A stretch of DNA of 64,000 bases from Paramoeba atlantica (taxonomy: Eukaryota; Discosea): NCBI GenBank assembly GCA_977017575.1, contig CDRNVI010000160.1:1-64000 (forward strand), in the 5' to 3' direction. Each line of letters opens with the position of its first letter. Position 1 is the first letter of the stretch. Both the position numbers and the translations under genes were made by a program. This document shows, one piece after another, positions 58,901 to 64,000 of the stretch. Below the pieces are notes generated by a model, which saw only the letters and a program-made list of their open reading frames with translations, was not told the DNA's origin and searched no databases.

Positions 58901-61900
58901 GTTTCTCTTTTTCTCTTTCGATTCCCTGAGCCAATCCAACACCATCCCAATGGAGTCGAAAACACTAAGCGCCAAATCTCTCACTCCTTCATCCCATCCA
59001 ACTGTACCACCCGAACCAGTCATTGTGGTTGTTGATGTTGTGGGGGTGAACTCTGTGATTGCGCTCAGTGGTTTTCTCAACCATTCGTATAATGACAACA
59101 AAAAAGAAACAACATAATCTCCAGGCCCATTCATGATCCCATGAGAAACAATAGCACAAACGAGATCTTTTACTTCATTTTTCTTCCACAATGCGGGGGA
59201 GAGAGACTTAACAAACTCCCCAACAAGCTTGAGAGCATCCAAATTAACAAGTTTAACTTTTCTTGCTGCAGACTGGATCATCCACAATGCAGGAGTCACA
59301 TCAACCATCGACTCAATCACGAGATTTTGTAAATCTCCAAGTAACTCCGAATCCATCTTAACAATTCGCAGCAATTGAACAAAGATTTGATACAATGAAT
59401 CAAAAGCAGATTCAAAGTGATGAAAGGGGGATTGAGCAGCAGAATGAGGAGTTGAAAGGTTGACAGGTAGAGTTTTAAATTGTTGTTGAAGTCCTTTCCG
59501 ACTTTTTCCCTTTCGTTTCCTTGGAGAAACAGAAGGAGTAGAAGAAGATGGAGGTTCAAACTCTGCCTCAGCTTTTTGAAGAGAAGAATGTAAAATGAGC
59601 AAAATCGTGTCTAAACCGTGAAGCACAGACTGTGATGCCATTTTAATAATTGGATCACTCCCCTCTAAACTCCATAAAATCATTGAAGCAAGATATGGAA
59701 ACTTATTTGCAGAAGTTGTACTTGAGAAGTGAGAAGACTGGAGATAGTTAATAAACGTCTGACGAACATCTAAAGAACACTTAATCGCTGCGGACATTTG
59801 CACAAAAACAGCAAACAAATGAAAATCAATCTTTTGTCCATAGTTTCCGTCCAAGATCTCAAACAATCGTGGCCCAATGATAAAAATACTTTGAGCTAAC
59901 TCGACAACATCAGCTTTTAACAGCTCTTGCAATTGAACCCCGATATTATCCCTCTCTTTTTGATTCAAAAAGGAATTTAAATGCTTATTCTGGCTGAGGT
60001 GATTCGAGACAGTTAAAGTTTTGACAGTTAACCGAAATTTCGCTGCCTTCTTATTTTCTCCTACTCGCTGAAGAATAACTTGATGACTTCCATTGGTGAT
60101 TCGAGAAGAATCTTGACACAAAGAAAGAGACCCTCGATACCGAATATTGGAAACTTCCTCCCACAAATTAAAGACCACTTTCATCTCAAAAATCCCAAAG
60201 TTGCCTTGAAAAGCCAACTTTAACACTTCATCAAAACAAAGAGAGAGAGAATTTCGAAGTGCTGGAGAAGTATGAACTGCTGGAGGTTGTTGCCTATCGA
60301 TTGTTACACATTTAATAGGATTCCCATTCGAATCTGTCACTTCGGCTGAGAGATGGAAAGCAGATCTTTGCTTCCTTTCATCTATTTTGGGGCGCTTGGT
60401 ATCGTCTGGTTCCAGGTTTTGGAGGGTGAGATAGATATCCGTTCTTTTGTAAAGAGAAAAGGAATGAGTCAAGAAAGAAAAATACATATGAATCATAAAT
60501 CATCATAAATGAAGTAAAAATTGTGAAAAATAAAAGGAATATCAAAAAAAAAAAAACCTTTTCCGTTCATTAAACCAATTCAACTCCAAGGGGACATTCT
60601 GAGCATGGATAGCATTCACAGGAATTTTCTTCACCGCTCCCCCACCACTCATATCACCAAGTCTTTTCTCCTCAAACAAATCGACATCCAAAGATAAAGA
60701 AAACTTAAAAGGCAGAGGAGCAACATTTGGAGAAGAATTAATAATCGATTCATGCAATTTAGGGAAAACATGACCTAAAACAGGTGTGGAAGGTTGATAA
60801 AAACACATTTGAATTGTACTCGAATCCAAAAAACTCCCTTTCCCTTTTTGTCCGACCTTTCTTTTCAACTCTGCCAATCCCGAAACACAAGGCGAAAACT
60901 CAACTTTCCAAACTCCAACACCAAGATAATTCTTCCACAAAAGAGATTCATCAGATTTACCAACTCCTCCTCCTCCTCCAACACCTCCTCCCACTGCATC
61001 ACTACTCGCTGCCAAACCTGACACAGAGAGAGAAGGGAGAGAGTGAAGAGGAGAAAATGCACGACAAACAAGATAAAGTGAGTCTGATTCGCAGTATCGG
61101 ATTGGGATACTTTTGAAGAGAATCGGTGCTCTTTTTTCCCCTTTTCCTGTGACTGATACCTTGAGGAAGTTTTGATGTTAATAATATTATTTAATATTTT
61201 TTTTGTTCAAATTTGGACACAATCATAACATTTCAATACACAATAAAACACAACAAAACAACACCCAATTGATAAACAAAATAAATCAAACTTGAATAGT
61301 CTCAGTCCTCGCAGAAGAACTCGCCTTATCCCACAAAAAGAAACACAATGTAATCGGCGATGTCACAGTACTTAAAGACCTCGTCGTGACACACAAATAG
61401 AAAAGAATCTCGTCTGGAATTCGCCGAAAACTATTTAAGCGAACTTTGGAGAAAATATTGAGAGATCTTCCTGAGAGTTTGTCACGTGCTACTTTCATTT
61501 CTCCTTCTTGAACTCCTCCTGTTATTTTTTCTCTGGAAAAAGAAAGTTAAAAAAAAAAGACATCTATTTTTTTCTCCTTGTTTTTATCTCTCTTCCACAT
61601 CCCTTTTCTCTCTTACTAAAAAAAGAAAAACCTCATTGGTTCCTTGGGTGGTCCGTTGACTTGAACCTGAATTTCAGAGAAGGAAGAAGATATAAGAGGA
61701 GCAGCAGAGGAGAAAGAAGATGAGACAGAGGAAGAGGAAGAGAAAGAGGAGGAAGTAGAGGTCGAGGAGGAAGAAGAAGAGGAGGAAGTAGAGGTCGAGG
61801 AGGAGGAGGAGGAAGAGGAAGAGGAAGAGGAGGAAGTAAAGGTCGAGGAGGAAGAGGTATTCTCTTCAAGAGTGGTCTGGGCAGTCGCAATTGCTAAAAT

Positions 61901-64000
61901 ATCTGCTTGTATCAAAGTAGAAGGACGAGAAGCAGGAGAAGATGGGACAGAGGAAGAAGGAGAAGAAGAAGCTGGAGAATGAGGAGGGGAAGAGGAAGGG
62001 GAGGAAGATGGGGAAGATGGAGAAAGGAGTGAAGAAGAGGGAAAAGTTGGAGAAGAAGATGCTGAAGAGGTAAATTCTTTCTCTTTTTTCAAAGAACTTT
62101 CACTCTGATTTTCGTCTTCTCCGAGCTCCAAATAATCAGAAAGTTGAGAAGTCGAACCAGACCGATATTGAAAGGGAGTTGGATCTTCTTTTGGATTTGG
62201 TCTTATTTGGGACGAAGGAGAAGAATGTTTTGGGGGTGTGAGGCCACGTTTAAAAACAGGTGTGTCAGATGATGATCCTATCTCTGATGTTGTGGTGTAG
62301 GATGATCGGGGGGATAGCATTCGGGGAGGCCTAACCGGAGGTGTGGTGATCGTCGTTTGAGAAGATGATGAGCCAGCAGAATGTGTAAAAGTGCGTTTCG
62401 ACCCCCGTAATGAGGGTGGTGTTGTTAATTCTTCTGCTGATGATGATGGTTGGGGAGACACAGATCGGTATGTTGGGGCTGCCCCCGTTGGGCCCAATGA
62501 GGGTGTTGATGATGATGATGACGATGATGATGACGATGATGATGTTGATGATGATGTTGCTAATGATGTTGGTTGTGTTGAGGTCGAGGAAGAAGAAGAA
62601 GAAGAAGAAGAAACTGCAAATGCTGCAGTGAAAGCTGGTGCTGGAGATGATTCATCATCAGAAGGGGCAGATCGTCTGCCAATTGTACCTAAACTACTCT
62701 GAGACTCTGATGTTCGAGTGAGGCCAAGTCGAGGCGTTGACGCTCCTCGTTGTGAGGACTGGAGTGAAGGTGCAAATGATCTTGACCAAGTCCCTCCTTT
62801 TGGAAAAGCTCTGTTTTGAAAATCAAACAGTGAATCAAACAGCCATTTTATAATATCATATAGTTCATCAAAGTTTCACTTCCAATCGACCAACCAAGCA
62901 AATAATAATAAAAAAATGAATCACAACAAAAACAAACAAAGAATAATAATAAATAAAATACCCATGAAAAGGACGTTCTAAGGATCCAACTTTCAAATGT
63001 GAAACCCCACTCCCCCCATTCCCAATTGTTCCTTGACTTGCTGCTAGAATTCCTGATGAGGTTGTTTCTGACGAAGAAGAAGACGAAGAAATTGAGGGGT
63101 GAGAAAAGAAGTTTGAAGAGCCTGAAATAATTTTTCTTCTCGCAGTAGATACTCCTTTTCCTACCAACATTTTTGAGTCAGGAAAATGTTTTACAAACTC
63201 AGAAATAGCCCAATCAACCCATTTTTCAACCAAAAGATCGGATTTTTCATGTCGCCCCCCAGACCAGTCACTAGAAAGTTCATCAATGATATTCATCTCT
63301 CTCTCTCTCTCTTCCTCTTCTTCTTGCAATGAAGCAACTCGGCGTAATCTTTGACAACATAAATTATAGAGATTAGGTTGTAAGAATTGTCTCCCTTCAG
63401 AACCATCACCTTTCCCACTTTCCTCAGACAACCGATCCAAAGCACAAAACCCTAAGAGACTCTGGCAAGGTTCAAGAGCAATTTGAGCCTCTCTCTTTGT
63501 CGCATCTTCCGCATCAATCGAGCTTGGTTGTGATGAAAACGCAATTAATTGTCGTCGATAAGGCAACAATGAACAAATTGACTCAACGTGTGCATGAGAG
63601 AAAGATCTTTGAGACTCGGAACCAAATGGATTTCGAGAACTTTTAAGTAAAATTCTTGATCCCCATTCTTCAATTACATTTGAAATTTCTGTAACAAGTG
63701 GGTCTTGATGGCAAACTGATGGAAGACAAGTCATCAACAATTCAAGAGGATGTTCGATTACTAGTAAAAAAAAAAATCAATGAGTCTGTTTGTCTTGTGT
63801 GTTCACTTTCGAACAATACTTCCTCTTTTTTTTGTTTTGTTTTGTTTTTCTTTCAATCAGCTGATTAAAAAAAAAAAAAGAAAAATGAAAAAAAGAAAAA
63901 TGAAAAAAAAAAAGAAAGAAACCATCAAAAGGAGTCAAAATAACAAATGTTGTCGGAAAAATTCCAACAATTGGTTTCGCCTTCCTCGTCTCCCCCAAAC
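54318..64000 (-). CDS. DOCK1-like guanine nucleotide exchange factor, 5' end outside the window
   Basis: A large multi-exon gene running off the right edge. At the edge is the end of an SH3 domain (GIFPTTFVILTP), followed by the DOCK-A/B helical region (LVTEISNVIEEWGSRI...RRQLIAF, 63740-62960). A Ser/Thr-rich insert follows (62815-61640). A donor after CAA near 61293 joins to an acceptor near 61171 and restores TETIQ-VSVTGKGEK, leading into YLVCRAFSP. The DHR-1/C2 domain spans about 60600-60000 (IYLTLQNL, GSLSLC). A long helical region with a Pro/Ser/Arg-rich insert (58840-58020) follows. DHR-2 blocks lie between 57200 and 54318: VGFYGKGFKRSLRNREFVYRG, EFRDLWIRKTILF, PLPGILNRSEV, SLNGVIDAEVNG, GGVKKYQEAFF and GLEFHRKFCPEPMKPLQEK. 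Stop TGA at 54318. It should activate a Rac-type GTPase, probably with an ELMO partner through the SH3 part, in actin-driven motility or phagocytosis. Confidence 0.92.
58080..58200 (-). repeat. Coding 18-bp repeat in the DOCK insert (SPRAPS-type)
   Basis: About seven tandem 18-bp units encode Ser-Pro-Arg-Ala-Pro/Ser-Ser on the minus strand. They form part of a larger Ser/Pro-rich insert between the helical domains of the DOCK protein, probably a disordered linker and a candidate for proline-directed kinases. Confidence 0.85.

Noticed and set aside
61286..61498. Stop codon at 61286 taken as the end of a separate gene
   Set aside because: A donor just before the stop joins in phase to an acceptor near 61171, and the product matches the DOCK region leading to YLVCR; one gene explains both sides.

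Overview
This window is the left end of a nuclear chromosome from an intron-rich, AT-rich eukaryote. The first 804 bases are an uninterrupted CCCTAAA array (TTTAGGG on the other strand) in the orientation expected at a chromosome end. The gene set points to a motile, surface-sensing protist rather than a plant, fungus or animal: a DOCK-family GEF, cullin-4, a class C GPCR, a Frizzled-like receptor, a TOM1/THH1-like 7TM receptor and a REJ/GPS cell-surface protein. The lineage cannot be fixed from the sequence. A rhizarian-type genome would fit the style of the introns, but that is only a guess. Stop codons look standard (TAA, TAG and TGA all end recognisable genes).

Layout. 1-804: telomere. 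805-7616: gene-free subtelomere with A/T and A/G simple sequence, a G-rich quadruplex candidate, a roughly 180-bp satellite in about 12 copies, and a tRNA-derived SINE that split the last satellite unit and left an 18-bp target duplication. 7617-11537: decayed mobile-element coding remnants, one of them a gag-like frame with CCHC knuckles. 11809-28801: a receptor block of three genes. These are a giant 7TM receptor with a Cys-rich ectodomain (minus), a divergent neighbour with three Venus-flytrap domains and a GPI-like tail (plus), and a convergent class C GPCR (minus). 29141-30224: a broken partial copy of a Frizzled-like gene and a doubtful small gene. 30470-36302: a compact, mostly intronless block with a nucleotide-sugar-type transporter, a putative glycosyltransferase, a PglD-type sugar acyltransferase fused to a 2-oxoglutarate/Fe dioxygenase, and a DegT/FdtB-type sugar aminotransferase. 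36480-37905: a MYND-finger protein. 38133-40062: the Frizzled-like 7TM receptor, with an in-frame TGA and no obvious ATG. 40755-46970: a REJ/GPS surface protein with a Pro-Ala-Ser stalk of about 86 repeats. 47285-47476: a tiny secreted peptide with eight cysteines. 47845-53851: cullin-4 (minus). 54318-64000: a DOCK1-like GEF (minus), whose 5' end lies beyond the window.

How they may work together (inference). The subtelomere holds diverse cell-surface sensors and adhesion-type proteins next to a bacterial-type amino-sugar pathway whose product could decorate secreted or surface glycans. DOCK (Rac-type GTPase activation) and cullin-4 (ubiquitin ligase scaffold) are housekeeping or signalling genes marking the start of ordinary chromosome-internal sequence. 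Introns of every gene are strongly pyrimidine-rich on the sense strand, often starting G-T-T-T-T, so strand composition alone predicts gene orientation.
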